From Pseudoips prasinana (Eukaryota > Arthropoda > Insecta > Lepidoptera > Nolidae), in contig OX621240.1 in NCBI GenBank assembly GCA_951640165.1, forward strand, positions 38,444,713 to 38,508,712: a DNA stretch of 64,000 bases. The letters run 5' to 3'. Positions 43,697 to 53,214 of this stretch are shown piece by piece (position 1 is the stretch's first letter; the number at the start of each line of letters is the position of its first letter). A program made the position numbers and the translations under genes. Below the pieces are notes generated by a model that saw only the letters and a list, made by a program, of their open reading frames with translations, had not been told where the DNA came from and ran no database searches.

Positions 43697-43770
43697 TGTA
43701 ATACATTGTGAGCTTGACAAGTACAAGTGTATGTAAATACCCAAGTGCTGAATAAATTTCATTATTTGGA
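43697..43770 (+). mobile_element. LINE-B terminal fragment
   Basis: GTAATACATTGTGAGCTTGA, ACAAGTGTATGTAAATAC and GCTGAATAAATTTCATTATT match the last part of LINE-B at 8985-9045. Confidence 0.75.
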
Positions 43771-43779
43771 TTTTAAATT

Positions 43780-44205
43780 CTAAACAAATATATTATTATT
43801 TTTATATACTGTGGACACGGGTCTCAATCGCGATAAAGATATAGGCAAATCATTACCTTGGTTACCCGACGTTTCGGCATGGATTGCACCAGCCGTGGTA
43901 ACGGGTCGACTAGTGTGGCTCGGCAGCGTCGTCTCCGTGAAGCTCGGGTTTCGGTATCTACCCTGGCATTTTTCTTTTACGAAACTGTCGGTACACACGA
44001 CACTAATGACATCAGCGCCCGGGCGCACTACGTTGGTTACGCGACGTTGGCACTTCGTTATTACAGGATTCCAAGATGGTGAGAGGTGGTATCCGTCTTC
44101 CCGGTTGAAATTTATATGTTTCTTTATTTCAACCGCTTCACGTACTATTCTGGAGTAATAGTGACGATCGGTGGATATCCCAGAACCATCCCCTGAGTTT
44201 CTCAA
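43780..44205 (-). pseudogene. Penelope-like element C-terminal (GIY-YIG side) remnant
   Basis: The 141-codon minus frame contains YYSRIVREAVEIKKH and then NFNREDGYHLSPSWNPVI. This is the block that closes the GIY-YIG-type endonuclease of Penelope-like retroelements (R-x-x-R-E-A-V-E-I and N-F-N-R-E-D-G). Residues after this are Ser/Thr-rich and not conserved to my knowledge. The reverse transcriptase and the GIY-YIG N-terminal half are missing, so it is a truncated copy. Confidence 0.55.
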
Positions 44206-44264
44206 AAGGCAACTAAATCATACAGCAGGTAGTCAGGCAGCAGCGCCACTTGTGTACTACCTAT

Positions 44265-44830
44265 TACCTAAGAGACTATGCACACCACGTTTCTTAAGCG
44301 CGCCGTCGACGCACGTTTCCAAAACGCGCGACACCGGTGCGTCTGTATCGATACACACGCGATACTAACGCGCGTTTGTAGCGATACAGATGCGCGTTAG
44401 CATCGCGTGTGTTAGCAGTTTCTGGCAGTGTTTCTCAGTAGCTGCCGCGTCATACACTACACGGTAGGGTAAAAAAATTACAATTTCATATAAATACTAC
44501 CTAAGAGACTATGCACACCACGTTTCTTAAGCGTGCCGTCGACGCACGTTTCCAAAACGCGCGGCACCGCACCGGTGCGTCTGTATCGATACACACGCGA
44601 TGCTAACGCGCGTTTGTAGCGATACAGATGCGCGTTAGCATCGCTTCGATGGCGCGCTTTTATCCTACGAAGCAGTTTGTTGTCGTTTGTATCGATACCA
44701 ATGCGCGACACCGGCGCGTCTGTATCGCAATAAACGCGCGTTAGCATCGCGTGTGTTTTCGCGTAGCAGTTTTATGGCAGCGTTTCTAAGTAGCTGCCTC
44801 GTCATACACTACACGGTAGGGTAAACAAAT
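44265..44830. repeat. CpG-rich tandem repeat, 233-bp offset
   Basis: TACCTAAGAGACTATGCACA starts at 44265 and again at 44498. Each unit contains CGCCGTCGACGCACGTTTCC, GCGTCTGTATCGATACACAC and GCGCGTTAGCATCGCGTGTG, and ends ACGGTAGGGTAAA-AAATT. The second unit has about 120 extra bases including GGCGCGCTTTTATCCTA. A relative lies at 3097-3270, and the end motif recurs at 36779. CpG density is far above the surroundings. Confidence 0.8.
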
Positions 44831-44929
44831 TAAAATTTCATATAAATGCATTTTTTTACGGTTTCAATGAATTTTGATTGATTGGTCTAAGTATTTCTCT
44901 ATATCTATCTTCTTTAGGGCATGATCGTG

Positions 44930-45162
44930 ATTACTCACATACGGCCATCTTATCTCAAACTAAACAAAGCTTGTACTATGGAAACCAGATAACTGATATA
45001 CTACATTATTACTTTTCTTTTGTTAATATATACTTTTATAGATAATTACACCCAAACTACAAATAACATATTATATGTTCATGCACACAAATATTTGTCT
45101 TTGGTGGAATCGAACCCAAGGCCTGCGGCGTGTAACGTATCTACCAACCACGCCAGCCGGTG
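44930..45162 (-). mobile_element. SINE-D, copy
   Basis: 3' domain (CTTGTACTATGGAAACCAGA antisense), body and head (CACGCCAGCCGG antisense) are all present. Confidence 0.8.
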
Positions 45163-45292
45163 GTTTTTGAATTGAATTTAAAGCCGACACGTTTCTGCAG
45201 TAATTCTTATATGTAAGTTTATAAGAGCACGTACTAATTTAACTTTAGATCTAGGTACGCCAAAATTTACATTTGAAAGTCAATATCTATGT

Positions 45293-45530
45293 ATTCATCA
45301 TGTCAGCCAAATTACGTCCACTGCTGGACAAAAGCCTCCCCAAAGAATGGGGGGCTATGCCATAATCGCTACGCTTGGCACACGGGTTGGCGATCGCAGT
45401 GAGGTGGTCATAGTTCACAGAAAAACGCTGCTGCCCGTTTTCTGACAGGTATTCCCTCAGTCGATTTATACGCCCCCCACGGGATGAGATGGAGTGATGA
45501 TATTCCATGCCGTCACCACACAGCAAACCT
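45293..45530 (-). mobile_element. RTE-tailed SINE, copy 2
   Basis: ACGTCCACTGCTGGACAAAA at the left equals the RTE LINE 3' terminus. GCGATCGCAGTGAGGTGGTC and ACGGGATGAGATGGAGTGAT are the SINE body, and the element's own 5' end (minus strand) is near CTGTGTGGTGACGGCATGG. Confidence 0.75.
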
Positions 45531-45544
45531 ATGTATTAAATAAT

Positions 45545-45690
45545 AATAAAAAATATCTTGGGACAACTAGAACATTGCCATTTTTGATCCTAAACTAGGC
45601 AGACACTGTACTATGGCAACCAGACAACTGACAAACATACTTATATATTTCGAAATATATACATACTACAGATAAATTATGTAATAATAA
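45545..45690 (-). mobile_element. SINE-E 3' domain, interrupted by SINE-A
   Basis: ACTATGGCAACCAGACAACT and TATCTTGGGACAACTAGAAC are antisense of the shared SINE 3' domain. The head continues right of the SINE-A insertion, at 45944-46105. Confidence 0.65.
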
Positions 45691-45692
45691 TA

Positions 45693-45943
45693 ATATAATA
45701 ATACCTAGGGACAATGTCACACAGATCATCCTAGCCCCAAACTAAGCAAAGCTTGTACTATGGGTACCGGGCGACGATATAAATACTTATATAGGCAGAT
45801 AAATACTTATATACATAGAAAACATCCATGACTCAGAAACAAATATTCGTGCTCATCACACAAATATTTGCACTTACCGGGATTCGAACCCAGGACCACC
45901 AGCTTCGTAGGCAGGAGCACTACCAACTAGGCTACGGTGACCT
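45693..45943 (-). mobile_element. SINE-A, copy 6
   Basis: Complete copy inserted into SINE-E; CTTATATATTTC occurs at about 45635 and again at 45944. Confidence 0.85.
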
Positions 45944-46105
45944 TATATATTTCTAAATACGTACCTATTATAGATAAATTACACCCGGACAACACACAGA
46001 CAAACAATCGTGTTTATCACACAAAAATTTGTCCTGGGTGGGAATCGAACCCACAACCTTTGGGTTAGCGGGTCACGGCCATAAACCACTAGACTACACT
46101 AAATT
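45944..46105 (-). mobile_element. SINE-E head, copy 3
   Basis: Sense strand: TAGTGGTTTATGGCCGTGAC and GTTGTGGGTTCGATTCCCAC, a tRNA-like head. Confidence 0.65.
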
Positions 46106-46382
46106 TCATCAAAATATAAATAATTATATTGTTCTGTTTAAAAAAATACTTGTCATTAAATTATAACATATGTTGGAGATGAAGGCAAAAAAGTCACTAA
46201 TATACCTACGCAATCATTGGTATCAATTACAAATCATATAATTAAGTAATTAACTCGGAATTCTTTAAAAAAACGTTAATAATACAATTATTAATCACTT
46301 TTTATCAAATCGATTTGAAATTCGAATTCAAAATGCCCGACTCGGTGCAAATGTCTCTTGTAGAAATTGTGCTTAATATTTA

Positions 46383-46540
46383 TATATTTCTTAATACATA
46401 CCTATTATAGATAAATTACACCGGACAACACACAGACAAACAATCGTGTTTATCACACAAAGATTTGTCCAGGGTGGGAATCGAACCCACGACCTTTGGG
46501 TTAGCGGGTCACGGCCATAGACCACTAGACTACACTAGAT
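46383..46540 (-). mobile_element. SINE-E head, copy 4
   Basis: Tandem duplicate of 45944-46105, with TAGTGGTCTATGGCCGTGAC and GGTTCGATTCCCACCC in the sense strand. Confidence 0.65.
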
Positions 46541-46764
46541 TTCATAGTAAAATAATTATATTGTTCTGTTTAAAACAAAATACTTATCATTAAATTATAA
46601 CATATGTTGGAGATGAAGGCAAAAAAGTCACTAATATACCTACGCAATCATTGATATCAATAACAAATCATATACTTAAGTAATTAACTCGGAATTCTTT
46701 AAAAAAACGTTAATGATACAATTATTTATCACTTTTTATCAAATCGATTCGAAATTCGAATTCG

Positions 46765-46880
46765 AAAGGAACGATTGCAAAATGTCCGACTCGGTGCAAA
46801 TGCCTATTGCAGAAATTGTGCATAATTTCTGCGAGAGACATTTGCACCGAATCGGACATTTTGCAATCGTTCCTTCCTTC
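46765..46880. repeat. Palindrome closing the tandem duplication
   Basis: AAGGAACGATTGCAAAATGT and CCGACTCGGTGCAAATG at the left are inverted at the right (ACATTTTGCAATCGTTCCTT), with the centre GCAGAAATTGTGCATAATTT. Stem about 50 bp. This may be the inverted end of an element spanning the duplication. Confidence 0.8.
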
Positions 46881-46950
46881 CCTTAGGCATCCTAAAGTAA
46901 TTTCCGATTTAAAAAAATGTTTAAGGGGCCAATCCTAAAGCCCATTCAAA

Positions 46951-47145
46951 CTGCACGTGTGGCGCAGCGGCTTAGATAGTCGCCTCGCCGCTTCGTGTCG
47001 CGGGTTCGAGTCCCGCGCCGGACAACTATTTGTGTGACCCAAAAATAGTTGTTCTGAGTCTGGATGTAATTTGTGTCCGTCTATTATACGTTTGTAAAGT
47101 ACCCCGCGACACAGGGATTAAATTCACTAATGCGAGTGTTGTCAA
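46951..47145 (+). mobile_element. SINE-B, full copy
   Basis: CTGCACGTGTGGCGCAGCGG, CGCGGGTTCGAGTCCCGCGC and ACCCCGCGACACAGGGATTA in order, with a poly-A-like end. Confidence 0.85.
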
Positions 47146-47329
47146 TAAAAAAAAATGAAAAAAATTGTCAAGTGCAATTTCCATCGAGGGTTTCGTGGCT
47201 TCATGGTTATAGAAGCTACGAACTTTCGACAATAGGTACTTTATTAAACGAGGCATACTAACTAATATTGCTAAAAATATACATACATACGAAATTCAGG
47301 AGAGCACACGAAGAGAAGCAATTAAAAAT

Positions 47330-47430
47330 AAGTTGGTGGCAAAGCTAAACGTTGGTAAACAATGCTGTAAATATCAAGGGGTTGGACTATTTAATAAGAT
47401 GCCGATGGATCTTAGGTCCATAATGCATAC
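47330..47430 (+). pseudogene. LINE C-terminal remnant
   Basis: Reads NKLVAKLNVGKQCCKYQG then VGLFNKMPMDLRSI. This resembles the K-Y-x-G-V-x-L-x-N-x-x-P block near the end of some LINE ORF2 proteins. Short and isolated. Confidence 0.4.
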
Positions 47431-47432
47431 AA

Positions 47433-47496
47433 CTAGCTGGGCCCCTCGGTTTTACCTCGGCTTCCCGCGACCCGCATGAGATCGTCGGTCCACCTT
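47433..47496 (-). mobile_element. Helitron tip joined to RTE scrap
   Basis: CTAGCTGGGCCCCTCGGTTT is a decayed Helitron 3' tip. CTTCCCGCGACCCGCATGAG-ATCGTCGGTCCACC is the RTE C-terminal coding strand seen at 60335-60375. Confidence 0.55.
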
Positions 47497-47955
47497 GTAA
47501 TTTGTACCTATTACCACCAAAACTGCACTTGCACAATCGCTTCTTTTCCCAACAATAGACTATGCAGATATCAGCTACCTTGATCTCACTGGGGCCCCGT
47601 TTGACAAACTTGAGCGTCTCCAGAGCGCGCTCTAAATATTTGCGCTCCGTAAATATGACAATGTTTCCGAATTTTTATTTTAATTTTAAATTCCGAAATT
47701 CAAGTGAGTTCATATACACCTTCACCGCAATGATCATAAGCTTACACTTTTCCACAACATTACTTTTAGTCAATTTGCTCCTTCTTTTCTCAAAAACCGG
47801 TTTTCATTCCTATACTACAGAATAGGACTCACAATACAATAGGAACATAATTTTTTTTTTTGTGTGTAATAAGTCCGCCCAACTTTGTATGTATACTTGT
47901 TTTTAAGTGTTTTTATTTTTTGTCCTTTGCTGTATAAAAAAGATTTTATCTATCT
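47497..47955 (+). mobile_element. LINE-A, degenerate 3' copy
   Basis: CCTATTACCACCAAAACTGC, ACTTGCACAATCGCTTCTTT and GATATCAGCTACCTTGATCT match LINE-A ORF2 codons at about 7705-7790. Frameshifts and a rearranged 3' part follow, ending AGATTTTATCTATCTATCTA. Confidence 0.85.
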
Positions 47956-48374
47956 ATCTATACAATTATAATATCCCTTTTAAATGAACATATTTTATTC
48001 TTTTTCTTATGGTAGTTGATGATAATTTACACTGTTCTGAGTTTAAATTCGGACAACGGATTGCCCCATGACTGTTTTTACGCAAATAAGCAAATATAAA
48101 ATTACTTCATAAACGTAGGAAAAATCGATGAATATAAACATATTTTTATATGTGAGAACCATTTTTAATAGTTATATCGTTTTGAGTATCAGTGTAAGTT
48201 TTTTACCGTTATGAATAATCGTTACCGATGAAGATAAGAAATTGTAACGGCTCAAGTACTTTATAAAACCGCATCACCGATAAAGACACTTAGTAATTAT
48301 ACTACAAAATCAATCAAAAAATCATTAAGGACCCACAGCAATAAATAATTGCACAAAATAACAACGTTCCAACA
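47956..48374. other. Upstream region of the first lipocalin-like gene
   Basis: AT-rich, free of recognised repeats. It may hold regulatory sequence for the gene at 48497 but I can name no binding site. Confidence 0.4.
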
Positions 48375-48381
48375 TATAAAA
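48375..48381 (+). promoter_or_regulatory. TATA box of lipocalin-like gene 1
   Basis: TATAAAA lies 122 bases before the ATG, leaving room for a start site about 30 bases downstream and a leader of about 90 bases. Confidence 0.55.
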
Positions 48382-48496
48382 CACCTCGTTGCCTAAACGT
48401 TTAAATCACTCAAGAGAACGTATCGGAAGAAGACAGAACTTGCACAAGCAAGCGTGTATAATAAGCGTATCATCCTTTTAGACAAGTGACATCATC

Positions 48497-49066
48497 ATGT
48501 TGCCGGTATACATATTAGCGATATTCCTCCACGCTGCTTTTTCTCAAGAGTGTCAAGATGGAATAAAAATCATCCCTGAAGAAGTGTATAACCCTTCGGA
48601 ATTAATCGGCACTTGGAGATATGTATACCACTGGGATAACTTAAACACTTTCGATACAGAAGTGTTGAAAGATGATGAATATGAACACGTGGAATGCGTC
48701 CCTCTAGAAATTTCACAAGTGACTGACGAATTAGTTGAAAAGAAAAAATCTGAATGCGCTGCCGTCCAAGATTTACCCGTCGAATGGGAGGATGCAACAT
48801 TGAAGTTCGACTCACCGGCAATGAACATCGAAGATGCTATCATTTTTGTCGGGCGGGGTGAAAACTGGTTGATGTCAGCTTGCAATAAGCTGATTAGAGT
48901 GGAATTTAAAAAGGTTTCTGATGATTTCTTAGCTATTATAAATCCTGATGTAGGTTATAATACTGAGTTGTTGTCGAGATCCCCATTAACTTATGATGAA
49001 TTCTCATGCACTGCTCATAATGTAGATTTTGGAGTTACTTTGAGTGGCATGGCGTCATGTTACTAA
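48497..49066 (+). CDS. Secreted lipocalin-like protein 1
   Basis: 189 residues in one uninterrupted exon. Residues 1-17 (MLPVYILAIFLHAAFSQ) form a signal peptide; the mature chain starts ECQDG. G38-T-W40 followed by RYVYHWD fits the lipocalin first-strand G-x-W motif, and length and beta-rich pattern fit a lipocalin barrel. Cysteines 19, 67, 87, 129, 171 and 188 match the paralogue at 53215-53778, implying three disulfides. Other shared blocks are PLEIS, KKKSEC, WEDA, AIIFVG and the NP-x3-Y-x-TEL run. Likely role: extracellular carrier of a small hydrophobic ligand, but the ligand is unknown. TATA upstream and AATAAA 37 bases after the stop support a real transcribed gene. Lack of introns is unusual for insect lipocalins, so a retrocopy or an unrelated small secreted family must be considered. 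Confidence 0.75.
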   Translation: MLPVYILAIFLHAAFSQECQDGIKIIPEEVYNPSELIGTWRYVYHWDNLNTFDTEVLKDDEYEHVECVPLEISQVTDELVEKKKSECAAVQDLPVEWEDATLKFDSPAMNIEDAIIFVGRGENWLMSACNKLIRVEFKKVSDDFLAIINPDVGYNTELLSRSPLTYDEFSCTAHNVDFGVTLSGMASCY

Positions 49067-49067
49067 A

Positions 49068-49125
49068 TATAAATTTTGTTCTGTATAATTTTTTAAAAAT
49101 TAAATAAAACAGAACAAATTTTATT
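49068..49125 (+). terminator. 3' UTR hairpin and polyadenylation signal
   Basis: AATAAA at 49103-49108 lies in the right arm side of an inverted repeat, TTGTTCTGT (left) with ACAGAACAA (right). In the folded RNA the polyadenylation signal would be in the loop region. Confidence 0.6.
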
Positions 49126-49694
49126 TTTAACCTTTTAAATTTTTTGTCTATTTTATAATTTTTAAATGTACTTAGATATTTATGAATAAAATACAAATTT
49201 TATCTAGATTCTAAACTTGTCGTTATTTTCTTTTGTCACTTTTAATGTACAGCATACATCGTCATATATAACTCATCCAAACCACAATCTCAGTCTAGCA
49301 CAGAAGGGCACCAAAGAAATAGTAGCGGCCACCGTTGGAAAAGCTCCCGGCAGAAAAGCTCAACTGTGGTCGTAGCAAATTTCCTTCCCATGTGAGATCG
49401 GTACAAAAAATAACGTTTCCTATAGTTATCAAAATCTAGTACATACATTTTTGTACTATGTAGTTGGCTAGTCTCCGGGGAGATAGGCCGTGGTAAAATA
49501 AATTTGAACGGAAGCACAATTTGAATATGTTGAGTCAATATCGATAAGTAGTTAAAAACTAATATTTATGACGTTAGACATAATTGGATTCCATAGAATT
49601 TGGTTGATTTCTTCATTAAGAACGATTAAAGTAACCAGATTTTTTAATGATAAAACTGATAATAATAGTAGTATTTGTTGTTCATTATTGAGTA
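49126..49694. other. Mostly unrecognised; faint SINE-C-like end
   Basis: At 49460-49500, TTGGCTAGTCTCCGGGGAGA and GGCCGTGG resemble the SINE-C 3' end, an old copy. Nothing else is recognised. Confidence 0.4.
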
Positions 49695-49920
49695 CTTTAG
49701 TAAAAACCGGCCACGTGCGAGTCGGACTCGCCTATGAAGGGTTCTGTAGCAGCAAGTATTTCAGTTGATTAAATGAAAGGTAAATTGCGGTTTACGATTG
49801 ACGTATCAAAAAAAAGTATTTACTAGATCTCGTTCAAACCGATTTTCGGTGGAAATTTGCATGGTAATGTACATCATATATTTTTTTGTTTTACCATTCT
49901 CTTATTTTAGAAGTTACAAA
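49695..49920 (+). mobile_element. MITE-N, left half
   Basis: AAACCGGCCACGTGCGAGTC, TTGCGGTTTACGATTGACGT and CTAGATCTCGTTCAAACCGA match the left half of 23507-24083. It stops before the poly-G run. Confidence 0.7.
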
Positions 49921-50002
49921 TTTAATTACATGTTTTTGTTGTTACATCGTATCGAGTTCCATACGAATCTATGGATTTATGTGTTTATCTTGATAAATGC
50001 AG

Positions 50003-50250
50003 CATAAAGTTAAAAGTTAAAGTTTTATTGGCAAAAAAATTAACAGGTATTTAAAAATATATAAAAAATACTGTGGGCAAGAGTGGACATAATGTTTTAA
50101 TATTCCTTACAACAAATGGTAATGAAACATACAATAATTACACTATTAAGTTAACAATATAAGTAATAAGAAACAAGTCAATAAGGTACGTAAATATCAC
50201 TCACATAATTAAACTACTTATAATTCTAGAAAAACAAAGCCGATAGATAA
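50003..50250 (-). mobile_element. LINE-D 3' end
   Basis: The minus strand ends GCCAATAAAACTTTAACTTT-TAACTTTA, a polyadenylation-like signal with a short repeating tail, typical of a LINE 3' terminus. Single copy here; coding part absent. Confidence 0.5.
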
Positions 50251-50254
50251 TACC

Positions 50255-50400
50255 TACATCCTCCGGAAGGGTGTTAGCAAGGGAAGCCTAAATTTGATCT
50301 GCCAGCGTGTATCGTTCGTAGCTTAACGCAGAGCGCCTACCCCGGATTGGTAGATAGTGCAGGTTCGAGACCCGCTGGACGATTAAATTTATGATTTCCC
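50255..50400 (+). mobile_element. SINE-F, copy 2
   Basis: Matches 2209-2345: CATCCTCCGGAAGGGTGTTA, CGTAGCTTAACGCAGAGCGC and GCAGGTTCGAGACCCGCTGG. Confidence 0.65.
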
Positions 50401-50743
50401 ATTTTTGAGATTATACTTATAAATGTTCAGCTTAAGATACTCATTACAGAACTTTACGCAATTAACTAGTTTTTAGTCTACTTTTAAAACTTTCAAGACT
50501 CGGTGTCTAATCTAATACCACTAGTTAGTTTGTTGTAAACTGTGGGGCGATCATGCTGCACCTCTACCACAAATTCATGTAGGTTACTTTCTCGACGATA
50601 CTAACAATTTTTTCTAGTACATTACTTGCTAAAACTGGAATTTTAAGTTCATCGAAGTTTCAGCTAGGAACTGCTCCTAGCAGAAACTTCAACGAACTCA
50701 AAAAATTCTGTACTAAAAATTCATCGAGTAAGTCGCGGTGGAG
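50401..50743. other. No recognised gene; inverted repeat
   Basis: GTTCATCGAAGTTTCAGCTAGGAACTGC with AGCAGAAACTTCAACGAACT forms an imperfect inverted repeat at about 50640-50700. Confidence 0.4.
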
Positions 50744-50906
50744 GTACAGACGCCAGCACATCCAGCTACCCCAATCTGTCAAATTTCTTTTGTAGATTTT
50801 CAACTTTGTCACATAAGCATAAGGTTTTTTTTTTAATAATTAATAATAAAGTTTCAATTGGAGAAATGTGACAGATTGCGGTACCTTGATGTGCTGGCGT
50901 CTGTAC
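50744..50906. mobile_element. H1 hairpin MITE, copy with internal insertion
   Basis: Both arms present; a 25-base T/A-rich stretch (about 50826-50850) enlarges the centre. Confidence 0.85.
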
Positions 50907-50984
50907 CTACTGAAGTTCAGCCATATCGACACTTCAATAAGCAACACATTCAATCAATTTTATAATAATAATAATAGATAGATA

Positions 50985-51100
50985 GATATAATATACACTT
51001 TATTACACAAACATTTTACAAAAAAAAACTTAATATTTAAATAATGTACAATTGGCTTATCGCATAATAGCGATTTCTTCCAGACTAGCATAATTGAAAA
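50985..51100 (-). mobile_element. LINE-A 3' end, truncated copy
   Basis: The minus strand has CTGGAAGAAATCGCTATTAT-GCGATAAGCC, AATTGTACATTATT and TGTGTAATAAAGTGTATATT, with a (TATC)n tail. Confidence 0.75.
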
Positions 51101-51184
51101 TGACAGGCAGCTGATAGTGTACCGTCGTCAGTTCTACAGAGTGTAGTGTCCTAACCTAATAATAAATATACTACATAGATTAAT

Positions 51185-51324
51185 GTACAGTCGCCAGCAC
51201 ATCCAACTACCCAATCTGTCAAATTTCTTTTATAGTTTCTGAACTTTATCACATAAGCATAAGGTTCACTTTCAATTGGGGAAATTTGACAGATTGGGGT
51301 AGCTTGATGTGCTTGCGTCTGTAC
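51185..51324. mobile_element. H1 hairpin MITE, copy 6
   Basis: Both arms present (left GTACAGTCGCCAGCACATCC, right GATGTGCTTGCGTCTGTAC), only about 280 bases from the previous copy. Confidence 0.85.
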
Positions 51325-51655
51325 TTACATTTTTTTTATTTATTTATTTCAACAGATAAAAATACATATAAGTCTTAAACTACGCGTAACATAAACTCAT
51401 TAGAATTTTACATACATTCATATTCATACATAAACAAATATAATAAACTAATAAATATTTCATAATTCCATAAATTAATAAATATTAAAAATAGAAACGG
51501 AAATTGAATAAATTGTCAAGTAGCATAATAGTTTTATTTTTATTTTATTTTTATTATAATAGTGCTCTTGGAGGAATGTCGCATACGGCGGTCTATCATA
51601 ACGAAGATATTACCACGCAGGACATTATTATAGTGCAAGATAGAGTGCTTTGTTT
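51325..51655. other. No supported gene
   Basis: A frame starting at 51504 has a hydrophobic N-terminus but reads directly into the repeat at 51656, so I do not call it. Confidence 0.4.
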
Positions 51656-52045
51656 ACATCAAAGGGCGACAAACGAGCAAGGGGGTCACCTGATGGTAAG
51701 TGATCACCGTCGCCCATGGACACTCGCAACACCAGAGGAGTCTCGGGTGCGTTGCCGACCTTTAAGAGAGATGTTATTATTAAGGAATGTCTTCTACAAG
51801 GTGGAGGTCCTTCCCCAGTCGGGCTGCTCTTAGAGCGAATGAACCCACACGTAAACACACTCGTGTTCGTACACGGGCTCACTCTTAGAACCCGCTAGAT
51901 GGCAATCCGACATGACTGGCGGAGATAAGGCGCCGGTGTCGGATTAAAGTAGGCCACTTATTTTTATGTAATAGGATGGCAAACGAACAAGCTTGATGGT
52001 AAATGATCACTCTGGACACTCGCAACACTAGAGGAGCCGCTGCTT
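51656..52045. repeat. Interspersed repeat, two adjacent partial copies
   Basis: CAAACGAGCAAGGGGGTCAC, CTGATGGTAAGTGATCACCG and ACACTCGCAACACCAGAGGA occur at 51670-51740. GGCAAACGAACAAGCTTGAT, GGTAAATGATCACT and ACACTCGCAACACTAGAGGA recur at 51978-52036. To my knowledge a common moth and butterfly repeat; its class is unresolved here. Confidence 0.6.
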
Positions 52046-52532
52046 CTGAATATGTATAACAATAGTTCTTTTTATTTTGAATGAAATTAAAGAACAGAGC
52101 TCTCTTAAGTACTACTGTACTTTCAAGTAAAATAGACGTCCGAATGAATAATAATAATAATAAATTATTTATTTTCACCACATCAGATTCATTTAAGTAT
52201 TACATTTAAGTATACATAGTGTGCTTAGAAATACTGTATGTATAACATACTGGTACAATAAAATATGGGGGTAGGTACATTACGATGCTAGGTCACATAC
52301 ATTTGTGTGGTGACTAGCATCTTCGCTAATGAAACGAACGAAACGATTGTTCTTTATGAGCTACAATAAGATGTAAGACGAACTTATAAATTCGAACGTG
52401 TGTGTATTTTTTTTTTTTTATATGTTACGATTTATCGATTATGTTCTTTGTGAACCATTTTCGAAGTAAAACTTCTTTGTTCGTGACGTGAGCGTAACAA
52501 AAAGTGTGATCGGTCTAGGCGAACGGAAGTAA
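52046..52532. other. No recognised feature
   Basis: No supported frame or repeat partner. Confidence 0.4.
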
Positions 52533-52780
52533 ACTCAAACTCAAACTCATTTATTCGTGTGATTTTTGGTAATACAGGGTCTTAAAATAAACATAGTTCC
52601 TAAAAAATCTGCCAAAAAAGGCGTACACGTTTGCTTTGATATTATACAATCTATACAATAATTTGCTATACATTTTATTTTAAATTACTTATTTGTACTC
52701 TGGAATTACATTATTATCAAATCTATCTATCATTCAATATATTAAAATATCATATTTAGTGGCACCAAGTTTAATGTCAT
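52533..52780 (-). mobile_element. LINE-E 3' end
   Basis: AAACTCAAACTCAAACTCAT is a (TTTGAG)n tail on the minus strand preceded by GAATAAATGAG. Such a hexamer tail is typical of a LINE 3' end. Coding part absent. Confidence 0.55.
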
Positions 52781-53214
52781 ATTATGGTTAAAAAAAAGTA
52801 ATATGTCAAAGACTTAAATATTAATACAAAGAAAATATAAAGAGAGAGATTTACGTTTTGATCTAATACTGTAGGGATAAGAGAGAGAGAGGTATTAAAA
52901 GAACGAGTTTATATTTATTTTTATAAATTCGTTTCTCTATTGAAATAAAATAAATTATGGTTTGCACGAAGTGGTGTCATGTAAATCTTCTACAAATAGG
53001 TTATTAGAGAGAAAAGTTGAAAACAATTATTTGTGCTTTAAATCAGTAATTATTACACAAAATTTGTTCGGCAAGGCAATCGAGATCACAACCTCCTGGG
53101 TACGTTTTAAGGAGTATTTTACGTTGAAAGTATAAATAAAAAGCACCAGAATACCCAAAAAGACTTTTAAAACATTTCATGAAAATGAAAATACATTTCT
53201 AAATGTCAGTAAAC
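52781..53214. other. Downstream region of lipocalin-like gene 2
   Basis: No repeat recognised. I found no canonical AATAAA on the minus strand near the stop, so the 3' end of the transcript is undefined. Confidence 0.4.

Larger units (their letters stand above)
45944..46815. repeat. 436-bp tandem duplication
   Basis: CAAACAATCGTGTTTATCAC occurs at 46001 and 46437, and the following about 430 bases repeat in order (GTTGGAGATGAAGGCAAAAA, CTACGCAATCATTG, TAATTAACTCGGAATTCTTT). Each unit includes a SINE-E head on the minus strand. The copies differ by scattered substitutions and a small extension (CGAAAGGAACGATTGCAAAA) in the second. Confidence 0.9.

Noticed and set aside
43308..43736. 142-codon plus-strand frame
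   Set aside because: It is mostly the antisense of an RTE 3' end with its (ATC)n tail read as poly-Ile.
45944..46815. Repeats that could suggest a CRISPR-like array
   Set aside because: Two long direct copies, not short regular repeats with spacers, in a clearly eukaryotic context.
46951..47030. tRNA-like sequence with A and B boxes (also at 3308, 17191, 31539, 61057 and elsewhere)
   Set aside because: These are SINE heads: each continues into a repeated body and tail, and no complete cloverleaf with a proper acceptor stem is seen.
48553..48885. Antisense frames over lipocalin-like gene 1
   Set aside because: Shadows of the plus-strand coding sequence, which has the signal peptide, TATA box and polyadenylation signal.
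51504..51833. 109-codon frame with a signal-peptide-like N-terminus
   Set aside because: From about residue 52 it is translation of an interspersed repeat (51656-52045); the hydrophobic start is in AT-rich DNA and is likely chance.
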